The notes below the pieces were generated by a model. That model made no database searches. It saw only the letters and a list, made by a program, of their open reading frames with translations, and was not told where the DNA came from. From Lycorma delicatula (Eukaryota > Arthropoda > Insecta > Hemiptera > Fulgoridae): DNA of 64,000 bases. A program made the translations under genes and the position numbers. Positions 1 to 12,280 of this stretch are shown in pieces. Numbering within the stretch: position 1 is the first letter of the stretch; each line of letters opens with the position of its first letter. The stretch spans positions 49,073,946-49,137,945 of the forward strand of contig NC_134465.1 in the NCBI RefSeq assembly GCF_047948215.1, written 5' to 3'.

Positions 1-157
1 ATCCGTGTAAAAATAATTGGCTTTACTAGGACTTGAACGCTAGAACTCTCGACTTCCAAATCAGCTGATTTGGGAAGACGCGTTCACCACTAGACCAACC
101 CGGTGGGTTACACAAACACAACTTTCTTTTTCCTGTTTAGCCTCCGGTAACTACTTC
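1..157 (-). repeat. SINE-A: tRNA-like head, 16-nt linker, start of a second tail
   Basis: Reverse-oriented tRNA-derived SINE. The head (about 1-108) contains the B-box complement and the CAAATCAGCTGATTTGG block shared by about ten copies in this window. It is followed by a TTACACAAACACAACT linker and then by the tail of a second copy (TTTTTCCTGTTTAGCCTCCG), which stops where mariner sequence starts. The window edge cuts the other side. Confidence 0.8.
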
Positions 158-165
158 ATAAACAG

Positions 166-1125
166 TTGGTTGCTGTTTACGGTGATAATGTAATGAATGA
201 AAAAGACGTCATAAAATGGTGTAAAAGGTTTAGAAATAATAGAATTAATGTGCACGATGAAGAACGTTCGGGAAGGCCCACGATAATTACAGAAGACTTG
301 TTGAAACGCATCAATGATCAAATCAGGAAACATCGTCGCTTAACGATTTCCAACCTGGCCCTTCTTTTTCCTGATATTTAAAGAGCTGTTATCGGTCGCA
401 TTGTTCACGACCATTTATGCTTCGGAATGGTTTTTGCGCATCGAGTGCCGCACGTCTTAACGAAACGTCAAAAAAAAAACCCGAATGGGATCAGCTTTGA
501 ACTTTTTGAAGCGTACACAGAAAAAGGTGATGAGTTCCTTAATTCAATTGTTACCGGATGAAACATGGATTTCGTATTATACGCCAAAGAGAAAAGGACG
601 GTCAAGTGAATGGCATCATCCTCAATCACTAACCAGACCGATAAAGGTCAAGCCGAAGTCATTTTGATGCAAACTGATGGCCCCAATCTTTTGGGATCGG
701 TTTGGCAAACTGCTGATTAATTTCATAACGCGTGGAACGAGTATAAATGCAGAAGACTCTACGTAAGTTACGGCGCGTCATTTGAAATCGGCGACGTGGG
801 GGGGGCTCACAGACGGCGTCGTCCTGCTGCACGATAATGCACGCCCACATGTTGCGGGTCCGATACGTGATTTACTGAGAACATTTGGATGAGAAATTTA
901 CGATCACCCACCATATAGACCGGACCTAGCTCCTTCTGATTACCGTTTGTTTGGGAAATTGAAAGAATTTTTGAGTGATAAACAATTCGCGAGTGATGAT
1001 GAACTTATAAATGCTATTAATCAATGACTAAATGGACTGGCGGCAGAAGAATAAGACGAGGATATATTGAAAATGGTGTATCGCTACGATAAATTTCTTA
1101 ATCCATTTGGCGATTACATAGGGAA
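166..1125 (+). pseudogene. mariner-type transposase, decayed
   Basis: Remnant of a DD34D mariner transposase, the enzyme that cuts and reinserts its own element at TA. Pieces in order: a helix-turn-helix segment at 166-381 (KWCKRFRNN, then ERSGRPT), the first catalytic region at 485-667 (LPDETWISYY), the second at about 815-850 (VLLHDNARPHV), the third at 900-970 (YRPDLAPSDYRLFGKLKEF) and a C-terminal piece ending near 1125 (KMVYRYDKFLNPFGDYI). Several frameshifts and in-frame stops separate these, so it cannot encode an active enzyme. Family calls rest on these motifs. I could not define convincing terminal inverted repeats. Confidence 0.85.
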
Positions 1126-1240
1126 GTAGTATAAGATATGTAGTTTAAGAGAAAAAAAATATTTATAAAGTTTTCAGAATAAATTTTTTTACAATGAAAC
1201 GGTCTTTACTTTAGAGGTAACCTTTCGTATATACTTACCT

Positions 1241-1565
1241 CAATTATAAAACCTAAATTAAAAGGAAGGAGGTTAAAGAAGTGTGCTGCCTATCTCCAGT
1301 CCTATTTAACATTTATTTTTATTATATGAAAAAAAATAAAGGAATCAATGTAGGAAGTAAATACAATAGATTGTACAATGTTCGTAACATTAACAGAAAA
1401 ATAATTGAGAGATAAAAAAAAATGATCCTAACATTTTTAATTATTATGAAGATTTAAGCTTTAAAACAATTGGGAAATAATGTAGAGGATCAAATTATTT
1501 CCATGCTAACATATGCGCGGGTGAGCGCATGTGCGAACAAAATTACATGATAAAATACAACAAGA

Positions 1566-1615
<50 letters not shown>

Positions 1616-1906
1616 GTATATACACACACACGTAGTGTCACCAGATATCATCAAAATGAATGACATTTTAGATAATAAGAGACAGTATTAACAGAACTAC
1701 ACTGTGTACTGTAGGCGGAGGAAATACTGTTTAAAACGTCTATCAAAATTTATAAGTACGACCATTAAAGTTAATATAGCTAACAATAACAACCACAAGA
1801 CTTGTATAAAATACAAAGTATAACTTTACTAATAAGTCATGTATATATATATATATATATGATACTATACTACCCAAATGAAAATAATAATAGAATCGTT
1901 TAAATA
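1241..1906. other. AT-rich intergenic sequence with (TA)n
   Basis: No gene or recognisable element. Contains TA-rich microsatellites at about 1570-1625 and 1842-1860. Confidence 0.7.
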
Positions 1907-1910
1907 ACTT

Positions 1911-2792
1911 TTTTTTTGTCTTCAGTCATTTAACTGGTTTGATGCAACTCTCCGAGATTCCCTATCTAGTGCCAGTCATTTCATTTCGGTATATCCTCTA
2001 CATCCTACAACCGTAACAATCTGTTTTACATATTCCAAACGTTGCCTGGCTGTATAATTTTTTCCTTCTACCTGACCCTCCAATATCAAAGCGATTATTC
2101 CAGGATTCCTTAATATATGATCTATAAATCTGTCTCTTCTTTTAATTATATTTTTCCAAATGCTTCTTTCTTCATCTATTTGCTCCAACATCTCTTCATT
2201 TGTCACTTTATCCATCCGTCTGATTTTTAACATTCTCCTATAGCACCGCATTTCTAAACCTTCTAATCTTTTCTTCTCAGATACTCCGATTGTTCAAGTT
2301 TCACTTCCATATAAAGCGACAATCCAAACGTATACTTTCAAAAATCTTTTCCTGACATTTAAATTAATTTTTGATGTAAACAAATTATATTTCTGACTGA
2401 AGGCTCGTTTCCCCTATGCTATTCGGAATTTTATGTCGCTCCTGCTTCGTCCATCTTTAGTAATTCTACTTCCAAAATAACAAAATTCTTCTACCTCCAT
2501 AATCTTTTCTCCTCCTATTTTCACATTCAGTGGTCCATCTTTCTTATTTCTACTACATTTCATTACTTTTGTTCTTGTTTATTTTCATGCGGTAGTTCCT
2601 GCGTAGTACTTCATCCATGTCGTTCATTGTTTCTTCTAAACCTTTTTTACTCTCAGCTAGAATTACTATATCGTCAGCAAATCGTAGAATCCTTATCTTT
2701 TCACCTTGTACTGTTACTCTGGATTTAAATTGTTCTTTAACATCAATAACTGCTAAGTTCTCCTTTTTGTTTAATTATTCCTAATATATACG
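1911..2792 (-). pseudogene. RTE-type LINE, 5'-truncated copy
   Basis: The 3' part of a non-LTR retrotransposon. On the minus strand it encodes the end of the reverse transcriptase and the C-terminal tail, closing with a variant of the family's terminal SNQSND before a poly(T) tract at 1907-1915. The open piece 1976-2251 carries MRCYRRMLKIR and QRLEYVKQIV, which recur in all RTE copies here. Several bases are lost relative to the copies at 25.1 and 43.6 kb (for example near 2575 and 2755), so the frame is broken. The 5' boundary is near 2790. Confidence 0.88.
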
Positions 2793-2818
2793 TTGCAATC
2801 TGTTCGACTAGTGAACTA

Positions 2819-2932
2819 TTCATGTAAAAATAACTGGCTTCACTAGGACTTGAACACTGGAACTCTCGACTTCCAAATCAGCTGATTTGGGAAGACGCGT
2901 TCACCACTAGACCAACCCGGTGGGTATGGGGG
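2819..2932 (-). repeat. SINE-A head fragment
   Basis: tRNA-like head only, reverse orientation, near identical to the head at position 1. It starts within 30 bases of the truncated RTE copy, so two fragments abut. Confidence 0.85.
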
Positions 2933-2939
2933 TCGTAGA

Positions 2940-4660
2940 GCTAAAAAAGTTGAGAATCACTGCCTTAAATTATCAGAAAATTTATTATTATCGTAAATTT
3001 TATGTACGATAGAAACTTTATAATTGTATTTATTTTAATGATACTAATTAAATACCAGTAAATCAAATCATAATTAAATACACGGTGTTTATTAAAAATA
3101 AACATCTTTGTAATTAAGGTAGATACGACAGAATAGTATTAAATGATAGTACTCAAAAAAAATATTCTATAAAAATTTTTTTTGTCTAGAGGATTTTATA
3201 CAAATGATGTCAAATTTATATAAACAAGTTTAATCTCCCAATAACTGGTTAAACAGTTGGCTTTGTCAAATAGTATATACATCCATGTGACGACTATAAT
3301 GAAGAAATCAGAACAATAACATATCTAGTTCATGTTAATAGCTACACACCCACATTTATAGACAATAATTACATAAAAATGCAGAACAAAATAAAAAAAA
3401 TCATACACACACACCTAATGACGTAATGATAACATTTTAAAACAAGATTCACCCGTAAAAATTCCGAAAATGTTTGGACTTACAGTTTACTGTTTTACTT
3501 TTAAAATTACAAATAAAAAAAAACATAAATCACACGCTAATAATCACTGATAAACATAAAAACTTAAATTTAAAAAAAAATGTAATGAATACAGCAAATA
3601 TTACATTGGACAGACCGGACGGACATTTATCTATAAATACTAAACAAAAAACATAAAAGATAAACATTAAAATATAATCATTTTTAGACAGCACGTAACT
3701 GAAACGGAAAATTGAAGACATTAATTATAATATGTTAATTTATACAATTTAAAGCCACGACCTAAAAAACTTTGTAACAATACGAAATTTGCAAACGTAA
3801 TAAATTAAAAAAAAACCTTTTAAAAAATAGCTGCAAAATACTCGTGGCTCCCCGTTGATGTGTTTTAGAAACACATTTCCATATATATTGAAAAGTGTGG
3901 CGTTTTTTACATTTTATTTTCGATGACTCTTCACTGAACCTAAATCCTTTATGTTTTGCTTGACTTTATATTTTCCTATCTTCTCACTTAATCTCTTTTT
4001 AAAATCTATAGAATTGATGTCTTACAGTATCTGTTGTTACTATTACATACTTCATAATTTTATGTAAAACCATCTCGTGATGTAAAACAAAATAGATTTA
4101 AATACATATAAAAATACAGAATTCTTTTTTTAACAAGACTTTTTTATATTTTTGGATTGAAATATACCTACATACATCGAAATATTTTTAAAATTTGGAT
4201 GGGTCACTTTTTAATCGATAGTAAAAATATTTTTTTCTAATATATATATATATATACTTGTACAAGGATAATTATAAAATAAAAATCCTTTGAAATTATT
4301 TATATTCATAATAATTTCATTTTCTCAGACAAAGTGAAGATGTCACTTGCAGTAATAAATACCTCCTGTGTTTAAGTGAACATAAAATGCTGGTGCAAAC
4401 AGTATATTCGAATTAGTAAAAAAGCCAGTGGGAAACCATTTCTTTCATTCAACTGGGTAAGCAAGACACGGGATAACTGTTATTTGTTTGGATTTTTTAG
4501 AAGTAACTTTGTCTCATTTCAGGTCACTTATGATTATAACGGTTAAAACACCTAACAAATATAATATCCACAGATCATGATTTTTTAACAATCGAAATAT
4601 CCATTTACTTTTATTTTATTTTTTTTTGTGTGGGTTTTCCAATTTATAAATTAATCTAAA
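2940..4660. other. AT-rich sequence without recognisable genes
   Basis: Long A/T-rich stretch. Open frames here are short and low in complexity. No repeat family shared with the rest of the window was recognised. Confidence 0.6.
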
Positions 4661-4789
4661 CTTATACAGGTGAGCAACATAAAATCGAACCGAAAACGTA
4701 ATCGCTGCAGAATCGGTAGGTTATATTGGAATAAAATTTTACGAATGATATGGATAGATTAAATAAGAAAAACATAAAACGTAATTTAA

Positions 4790-5790
4790 ATGTTGAATTT
4801 ATTTACGTTAATGTTAACAAAAGATGTTCAAAATGACCACCCTGGGCATCGATGCACTTATATGCTCGATTGATCACACTGAGAGTCATTTGACGCAAAA
4901 TGTTGTTCATTACGTTGATTTCTCGTTAAATGATCACCTTCAATTCATCAACACTATAGGAATTAGATGCTTAAACTCTCTCCTTTAAGTAGCCCCCCAC
5001 AAAAAAATCGTAAATAGACAACTCTGGGTAACGTGAAGAACACCGTCCTCTGCTGACAGCTCGTTCATTTGTGAAAGGTACATGAACTCGATTCAGTGAA
5101 AAGGTTGATGTGTAAAATGTTGCTCTGTCTTATTGGAAGAAGCTGTATTCGTTTTCTTTTTCAGTTAATTCCGCATAGAATTCTTAAAAAATGGTGAGGT
5201 AAACTTGTGGATTGACAGTCCGGTCAAAAAATATTGGTACCAATATACGATTACCGGAAACGGTATACCAAACACCAATTTTTTCATCGTGAAGTGGACG
5301 CTCGAATATCTCGTGAGGATTCCTCACATCCAAAACCGGGTGTTCTACGAATTAACAACGCCAGATAAATGAAAAAATGCCTCGTCTGACATGAAATACG
5401 ACATCGGGTCTATCTGTCCACCATCAATGTTTTCGAGAAGCCAGTTGTAATTATCAGGTCATTTTGGCTTGTCTATTTCCTTCAGTTGTTGCACAGTTGT
5501 AACGCGATACGGTTTCCATTTTAATTCATGAAGAATTTTACGACAAGATGTTTATTTAATAGCAGCTTGTGGGATAACTTGCGTAGTGATTTTTTTGGAG
5601 TGGTAGTAATTCTCCTTTCAATACCGGCAATGGCCAGTAAAGTCCTAACGGAAGTTGACTACTTCGTTTTCCATTTGAAACCGAACCTGTTATATGCCAT
5701 TTTTTAACTAAATCTTGTTTTCGCTGGGATACAGGCATTCGGAAATTTTTCTACGAATACTTGACGTGATTCTTTAAACGAATATAGGCC
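4790..5790 (-). pseudogene. Tc1/mariner-type transposase, decayed
   Basis: The minus strand reads in pieces as an insect Tc1/mariner-type transposase. Near 5640-5738 is an N-terminal DNA-binding segment (LVKKWHITGSVSNGKRS). Near 5280-5400 is sequence resembling the region after the first catalytic aspartate (TPGFGCEESSRDIRAS). Near 5125-5185 is a stretch matching the usual AELTEEENEYGYFQQDGA region, broken here. Near 4830-4870 is a C-terminal KCIDAQGGHFEHLL. Many stops and frameshifts; inactive. It lies inside the TIRs described for 4667-6350. Confidence 0.75.
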
Positions 5791-5845
5791 TCAACTATAG
5801 CAATCCTTTCCTTGATTGAATACGGTATTTTACACAAACACAACT

Positions 5846-6151
5846 TCTTTTTTCTTCTTTCTTTTTCCTGTTTAGCCTCCGGAAACTACCGTTTAGATAA
5901 TACTTCAGAGGATGAATGAGGATGATATGTATGAGTGTGAATGAAATGTAGTCTTGTACATTCTCAGTTCGACCATACCTGAGAAGTGTGGTTAATTTAA
6001 ACCCAACCACCAAAGAACACCGGTATCAACGATCTAGTATTCAAGACCGTGTAAAAATAGCAGGCTTTACTAGGACTTGAACGTTGGAACTCTCGACTTC
6101 CAAATCAGCTGATTTGGGAAGACGCGTTAACCACTAGACTAACCCGGTGGG
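5846..6151 (-). mobile_element. SINE-A, full length, with 16-bp direct repeats
   Basis: Complete reverse-oriented SINE: tail (TTTTTCCTGTTTAGCCTCCG), body (TCGACCATACCTGAGAAGTG region) and tRNA-like head ending CCCGGTGGG. TTACACAAACACAACT occurs at 5830-5845 and exactly again at 6152-6167, as a target-site duplication would. The same 16-mer also follows the SINE head at position 108, so it may instead belong to a SINE subfamily. Confidence 0.88.
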
Positions 6152-6352
6152 TTACACAAACACAACTGCACTCACAATACTCCACTGCAACAAAACGTAT
6201 ACGACACTGACACGTAACCACCTGACAAATGGCAGCAACAATCAGTAGTAATATATACATCCGCTAATCGCGCTAGTTATGTGAGAATCTTTCATAAATA
6301 GTGTTGGGTAGTGGTTTCATTATGGCTTCGGTTTTATGTTGCTCGCTCTGTA

Positions 6353-6789
6353 TTATTCCATACCGGGGCAGATTTTTAAAATTGCTCTTTTTTTATTTAT
6401 CACTTGATTCAAGTTATTAAGACTGACACGATATAGATACAAGACCACAAAAGATTTCATACGAAATACAATCCAAGTTAATTATGACAAATGATGTATT
6501 CTAAAGTATTTAATTAAACATAATTATTAAATAATAGTATTACATTGTTAATAAAATATTACCAATAGATATTATCAATCTAATACAAGAGAGATAAAAA
6601 AGGGGGAGAACAGGAAAAAAGTGTTGGTAAGGGGGGAGGGGAATATGTAACTGAAACAATATAAACCAAACGCACAATAGCTATTCTATTAAATGATTCT
6701 TATGGGCAAGAAAAAAATTCATTAGAAACACTGTAGGTGGTCGATTTACGCACAAATACAACACACAAGCGGGCGCGCTGACCATACAC

Positions 6790-6851
<62 letters not shown>

Positions 6852-7090
6852 AATACGTTTTATTTCAATTTTAATTATGCAGTTAAAAAAAAAATAGGTA
6901 AATGACTTTGCTAAACTTTCCCGTCAAATATTATTTACTTGTATATTTACCTAAAACCTTTTCAATCTCTATCCTATATACTCGTATTTTTAATTTTGTT
7001 TTAAAATATATTAAATATTTTAAAATATTGTAAAATATAATTTATTTCATAAAATAACAGCGAGAATAGGTCCTAGGTAAAATATTCTAT
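6353..7090. other. AT-rich sequence with (AC)n microsatellite
   Basis: No gene recognised. A nearly pure (AC)n tract runs from about 6793 to 6850, with a G-rich stretch at 6600-6645. Confidence 0.7.
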
Positions 7091-7091
7091 A

Positions 7092-7152
7092 TTTGTAAAA
7101 ATGTCAACCGACATTTTTACAAACATCCGGCGTTCGGATTATTCGAACGCCG
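7092..7152. repeat. two adjacent perfect hairpins
   Basis: First hairpin: arms 7092-7105 and 7110-7123 (14 bp, TTTGTAAAAATGTC), loop AACC. Second: arms 7128-7136 and 7144-7152 (9 bp, CGGCGTTCG), 7-nt loop. The two are four bases apart. No other copy was noticed in the window. Confidence 0.8.
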
Positions 7153-7334
7153 ATTTTTTCCCCGAATATCAAATTATCCGGACTGCTTAAATCCGAAATA
7201 GGACAATTAATTAATTAATTAAATACATTTTTTAAATACTCTAATTAAAAAACTAATATACAGGTGCGGTAGAACCGATTAAGCAGTTTTGACAAGTTAT
7301 AAAAGACAAATGGGGGTATATAGAGAAAAAATGT

Positions 7335-7730
7335 TTTTATTTTCTAAATTAGTAGTACATACCATTTAATAAGCAGTAAATTTTGAAAATAATTTCCTCC
7401 TGACGCCGATCGTTAGCACTGTTGGAAACGATATCTGAAGCTTTGTACAGCCCGTTCACAGATATCGCGGGTTATGCCGTTATTTCTTCAATAATCCGCT
7501 CCTTTATCTCTGGTAAAGTGTGAGGGCGATGTTTAAACACCTTTCCCTTCAAATATCCCCAAAGAACGAAATCAAAAATTCTCAAATCGGGTACATAGGC
7601 CATTTCACATCACTCCTCAGAGGTCAAACGTTCGGGAAAAGTTTCTCACAAAAAATTATTGAATTTCGGGCTATGTGAACTGTAACCCCACCCTGTTAAA
7701 ACTACAAGTTTATCCCCCTGATTCAACAAT
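7335..7730 (-). pseudogene. Tc1/mariner-type transposase C-terminal fragment
   Basis: The minus strand encodes a decayed DDE transposase end: the third catalytic region is seen as YVPDLRIFDFVLWGYLKGKV (counterpart of PRSPDLTPLDFFLWG), followed by HTLPEIKERIIEEI. At least one stop interrupts it. It ends at a SINE-A fragment near 7735, which probably removed the N-terminal part. No TIRs recognised. Confidence 0.75.
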
Positions 7731-7734
7731 CTCG

Positions 7735-7787
7735 AAATCAGCTGATTTGGGAAGACTGGTTCACCACTACACCAACCTGGTGGATTA
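7735..7787 (-). repeat. SINE-A head fragment
   Basis: Short reverse-oriented piece of the tRNA-like head (AAATCAGCTGATTTGGGAAG) directly abutting the transposase fragment. Confidence 0.75.
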
Positions 7788-8166
7788 GAAGAAGTTCAAC
7801 TGCCTACCCCTACCACCAACCGAGTACTGACCCCTCCAAATGGCTTAGTCGGTTATGCCGTACTTTGTACTATTCAAATAAAAAACCTTTCATTCAGCAG
7901 GAAATATATTTTGTCGATCTTTGTCTTGGCTGTGTTTTTTTTAATTGACTTCTTCGCAATTCATTGTAGCGAAAAAAATACATAAATTTAGGACTGTGTA
8001 AAACCAATTAAAAAATTAATTTTTGGAACGATAGATGGAAATACATTAAACTATGATGTTTGTTTTTATTCCCCTGAACATAACAGTAGGTCAAAACAAA
8101 TAACATCGATTTTATATTTTTTGTCTTATTTAAGTTTCATAACTTTATGTAGGGTAGACGGTATAA

Positions 8167-8460
8167 CCCACCGGGTTGGTCTAGTGGTGAACCCGTTTCC
8201 CAAATCAGCTGATTTGGAAGTCGAGAGTTCCAGCGTTCAAATCCTTGTAAATTCAGATATTTTTACAGGGATTTGAATACTAGATCGTGGATACCGGGGT
8301 TCTTTAGTAGCTGGGTTTCAATTAACCACAGATCTCAGAAATGGTCGAACTGAGACTGTTCAGGTCAGGACTACACTTCATTTACACTCCTACATTTCAT
8401 CCTCTGAAGTAATACCTGAACGGTAATTCCCGGAGGCTAAACAGGAAAAAGAAAAGAAAA
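8167..8460 (+). mobile_element. SINE-A, full length, with target duplication
   Basis: Best plus-strand reference copy. Pol III-type box A (TGGTCTAGTGG, 8178-8188) and box B (GTTCAAATCC, 8235-8244) lie in a tRNA-like head, followed by the shared body and an A-rich tail with GGAGGCTAAACAGGAAAAAG. Flanked by AGGGTAGACGGTATAA (8151-8166) and AGGGTAGACGGGATAA (8461-8476), a 16-bp target duplication with one mismatch. Confidence 0.92.
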
Positions 8461-8476
8461 AGGGTAGACGGGATAA

Positions 8477-9840
8477 TTTTTATAATGAAATCACACAATT
8501 TTATTCACTAGGATATTTAGCATATAATACCTTTTAACCTCTATAAAATCACTGATCTTAAGCGCCCCGTATGCATAATTAATTTAAATCTAGTGCTGTA
8601 ACAAAGTTTTATCAATTAAATAAAAAGTAAAAATCTTAGAAAAGTAGAAAAATGGTGTATCGAGTAATTGGTTAGCAAATAAAAACAACGTAGGAACGCT
8701 AATTATTTCAGACATTAATAAAAATGTAAACACCATATTAATTATGTGTCGTAACTCGAGAAAAAAAACGAAGTTATTCCGGGAAGAGAATGAAAAAAGT
8801 ATCAAACGTAGAGGTGGATTTGACACTTACCTGGTTCTTTGTTAAAAAATGATCACTTTGTGAGGCAATTTCTAGATGTATTCTAGTAAATAAAGTCACT
8901 ATTTTTAATGAAAAACTAACTGGAAATAAAAATTTTAAAGTAAATTGGGGTGGCTTCAAAATTTTAAACATTCTCATGAAATTAATTTCCTCCAAATAGA
9001 TTTATTCAACAATTTGATGATTTTTCTGTCAGATTATTTATATCTAGAAAATTATTCACTCAAAGATTTGTGTAAATTCTAATACTTTTATGAGTAAATT
9101 TCTACTAATTGAATATTTACACGATTGCCCAAAAACGAATGTAATAAATTTCGGGGTATGTATGTATATATGTATATTTGTTCCACCGTAGCAGCTCAAC
9201 AGCTGAACCGATTCAGATGTATGACCTCGCGTTGGAACCTTACGTTAACCTAAGTATCATAGGCTATGTAAATATGTATGTGTGTGTGTGTGTGTGTTTG
9301 TGTGTGTATAAGGTTTTTTTGGTTAATGTATTTGTGCATAACCATATTATTTATATTTATTTTAGAGAAAGGGACAGATCAATTGGTTTTTAATAATTAA
9401 TTTCTTTAATCTATATTATTATACAATGACGAAGAGAGTTTTTGTTTGTTCGGGATAAACAAGAAAACTACTCGATCAATCTTAACCAAATTACCCATGT
9501 TTCTAGGTATAACTGAAAAAGTTTTTACATATATTTCACCTCGTAAAAAATATACGCAGTAGTAGGAGATTTACCGGTTGAAGCACAAACTTTAATGAAT
9601 TGAATTAATGAATCGTGAACTGTGAGCCTCAATCACTGTGTGAGCTAGGTTTGAACTGAATGATTAGAACCAATCGAATAAATAGTACTGTAAAAATAAT
9701 AGAATAAAATTAATGTCTTTAAGATAATATTTAAATAAAATGTACCCTATATACTATTACTATGTGATGTACTACTTACTATTATATGTACTATACTATG
9801 TACATGACTGGCTACAACAACTTTTCTTTTTTGCGTAAAC
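8477..9840. other. AT-rich sequence; degenerate interspersed repeat at 9130-9400
   Basis: No gene. About 9130-9400 contains repeat-like text (CCGTAGCAGCTCAACAGCTG) and a (TG)n tract at 9280-9308. I cannot assign it to a family. Confidence 0.5.
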
Positions 9841-9848
9841 TTCAATAC

Positions 9849-11099
9849 TTTTTTTGTCTTATTTTTTGGCTTCAGTCATTTGACTGGTTTGATGCAGCTC
9901 TCTAAGATTCCCTATCTAGTGCTAGTCGTTTCATTTCGGTATACCCTCTACATCCTACATCCCTAACAATTTGTTTTACATATTCCAAACGTGGCCTGCC
10001 TACACAATTTTTCCCTTCTACCTGTCCTTCCAATATTAAAGCGACTATTCCAGGATGCCTTAGTATGTGGCCTATAAGTCTGTCACTTCTTTTAACTATA
10101 TTTTTCCAAATGCTTCTTTCTTCATCTATTTGCCGCAATACCTCTTCATTTGTCACTTTATCCACCCATCTGATTTTTAACATTCTCCTGTAGCACCACA
10201 TTTCAAAAACCTCTAATCTTTTCTTCTCAGATACTCCGATTGTCCGAATTTTACTTCCATATAAAGCGACACTCCAAACATATACTTTCAAAATCTTTTC
10301 CTGGTATTTAAATTAATTTTTGATGTAAACAATTTATGTTTCTGACCGAAGACTCGTTTCGCCAGTGCTATTCGGCATTTTATATCGCTCCTGCTTCGTC
10401 CATCTTTAGTAATTCTACTTCCTAAATAACAAAATTCTTCTACCTCCATAATATTTTCTCCTCCTATTTTCACATTCAGCGGTCCATCTTTGTTATTTCT
10501 ACTACATTTCATTACTTTTGTTTTGTTCTTGTTTATTTTCATGCGATAGTTCTTGCGTAGGACTTCATCTATGCCGTTCATTGTTTCTTCTAAATCCTTT
10601 TTACTCTCGGCTAGAATTACTATATCATCAGCAAATCGTAGCATCTTTATCTTTTCACCTTGTACTGTTACTCCGAATCTAAATTGTTCTTTAACATCAT
10701 TAACTGCTAGTTCTATGTAAAGATTAAAAAGTATCTGGGCTAGGGAACATCCTTGTCGGACTTATCTGGAGCCTAACTTTTTTAAAATGCTGAACATTTT
10801 ATTCCAGTCTACATTATCGAATGCCTTTTCTAGGTCTATAAACGCCAAGTATGTTGGTTTGTTTTTCTTTAATCTTCCTTATACTATTAATCTGAGGCCT
10901 AAAATTGCTTCCCTTGTCCCTATACTTTTCCTGAAACCAAATTGGTCTTCTCCTAACACTTCTTCCACTCTCCTCTCAATTCTTCTGTATAGAATTCTAG
11001 TTAAGATTTTTGATGCATGACTAGTTATACTAATTGTTCTGTATTCTTCACATTTATCTGCCCCTGCTTTCTTTGGTATCATGACTATAACACTTTTTT
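9849..11099 (-). pseudogene. RTE-type LINE, 5'-truncated, with target duplication
   Basis: Minus-strand reverse transcriptase and C-terminus. The piece 10288-10644 includes the catalytic RFADDIVILAE motif followed by KINKNKTKVMKCSRN. The piece 9902-10291 includes MWCYRRMLKIRWVDKV and GRPRLEYVKQIVRDVG and ends in the 3' tail. An internal deletion of roughly 110 bp near 10765 joins the QGCS region to the region after motif A. Flanks AACTTCAATAC at 9838-9848 and 11100-11110 are an 11-bp target duplication, showing that the truncated copy inserted as such by target-primed reverse transcription. Confidence 0.92.
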
Positions 11100-11559
11100 A
11101 ACTTCAATACAGGTTTTTTTAAATTTTAAGGAAAACTGGAAATATTTTTTTCGTGTTGAAATAACAAATGTAATTTAACTTGACTAGTATAACGTAAATA
11201 AGCCGCCGCCTTCACACTGTATAGTTTAAAAATTACATTATAATATTAAGATACGAACCGACATGGCAATTTATTACGGTAACTAGTTCGGTACGAGATA
11301 ATTCAAAACGAAAGTGTGAAATTAAGAAGGGAATTTTCTTTTTAATACCCGAGTGAATAAGGTAACACTGTGTGTGGTCTTCTTTAATTCAGTAAATATA
11401 TATATATATATATACGTACACTTTTACCCTACATATTTTTAATATGCGTAGTAAAAGGAACACAAAAACAACTATAGTGGTTCTACATTACAATAACAAA
11501 TCCATTGAGTTAAAAACAAAGCGATTTTTACATTCAAAATTTTTTATTACAAATATATA

Positions 11560-11905
11560 CAGAGTATCACAAAGTACTCCCGAGACGTTCATAACCTATT
11601 CTAGTCGTGAAAATATTGCAAAAAGATCATATAAACATACGTACTAAAATGCTTCGTTGCGAGTTACGGCTAGTGAAATATTTCGCTCGGATTTCAGCTG
11701 TCCTGATGAAATGAGGTCGTACTGAAATATTTAGGATGTTAATTAAAGAGCAGAAATAGTAATTTATTATGGTTTTTGACCCAAAAAATCGAATAAAATA
11801 GGTCTTAGAACCGTATCTATAGTAGTTTTTGAGAAATATGGGGTGAAAACCAATAAACTGAGGTAAAAAACCCTGTTTTTAAGTTTGAAGTACAATAATG
11901 TTGTT
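11560..11905 (+). repeat. repeat F, left part (interrupted by hAT-like element)
   Basis: Aligns by eye with 20217-20600: shared ACAGAGTATCAC start, CGGCTAGTGAAA, and a matching AATCGAATAAAATA stretch. The right part resumes at 12768. Related sequence occurs at 36.1-36.9 kb and 52.6 kb. It has no coding content I can recognise. Confidence 0.8.
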
Positions 11906-12280
11906 CAGTAGCGGCTCGTAGCTAAAAATAGTGGAGATTCTGCTCCATAAAATTTTTTTCTGGGTGTTTTCAAGGCCCTGGTTAAAGTTTTCTGTAAAGT
12001 AAAGAACCGAAAAAAATGAATCAAATACAGTAGCTGGAAGCAGGGTAATAATCTAATTCTACACTTTATCGCATTTAAGAATATGGTACAAGAATAAGCA
12101 CATTGTACTTAAAAAACGTATTCGGTTTATCCGAATAAATAATAAAATGGCATTACAGATAATATTTTTTAGTATTATTAGATAATAATATATCTGCTTA
12201 AAAACTCTATGCTCCAACGGTATTTAATTTAAATTTCTATGTACAAAGAAACAAATACATAATTAGTTTTTACTAATTAC

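Larger units (their letters stand above)
4667..6350 (-). mobile_element. Tc1/mariner-type element with SINE insertion
   Basis: Ends are imperfect inverted repeats built on GAGCAACATAAAA (4672-4684 and its complement near 6330-6345), directly flanked by TA at 4665-4666 and 6351-6352, the expected target duplication. The interior encodes a degenerate transposase on the minus strand. A SINE-A lies at 5846-6151. Without it the element is about 1.36 kb, a normal Tc1/mariner length. Confidence 0.8.

Noticed and set aside
1..108. SINE heads as functional tRNA genes
   Set aside because: They have box A/B-like words but no complete cloverleaf, and recur with a shared non-tRNA body and tail.
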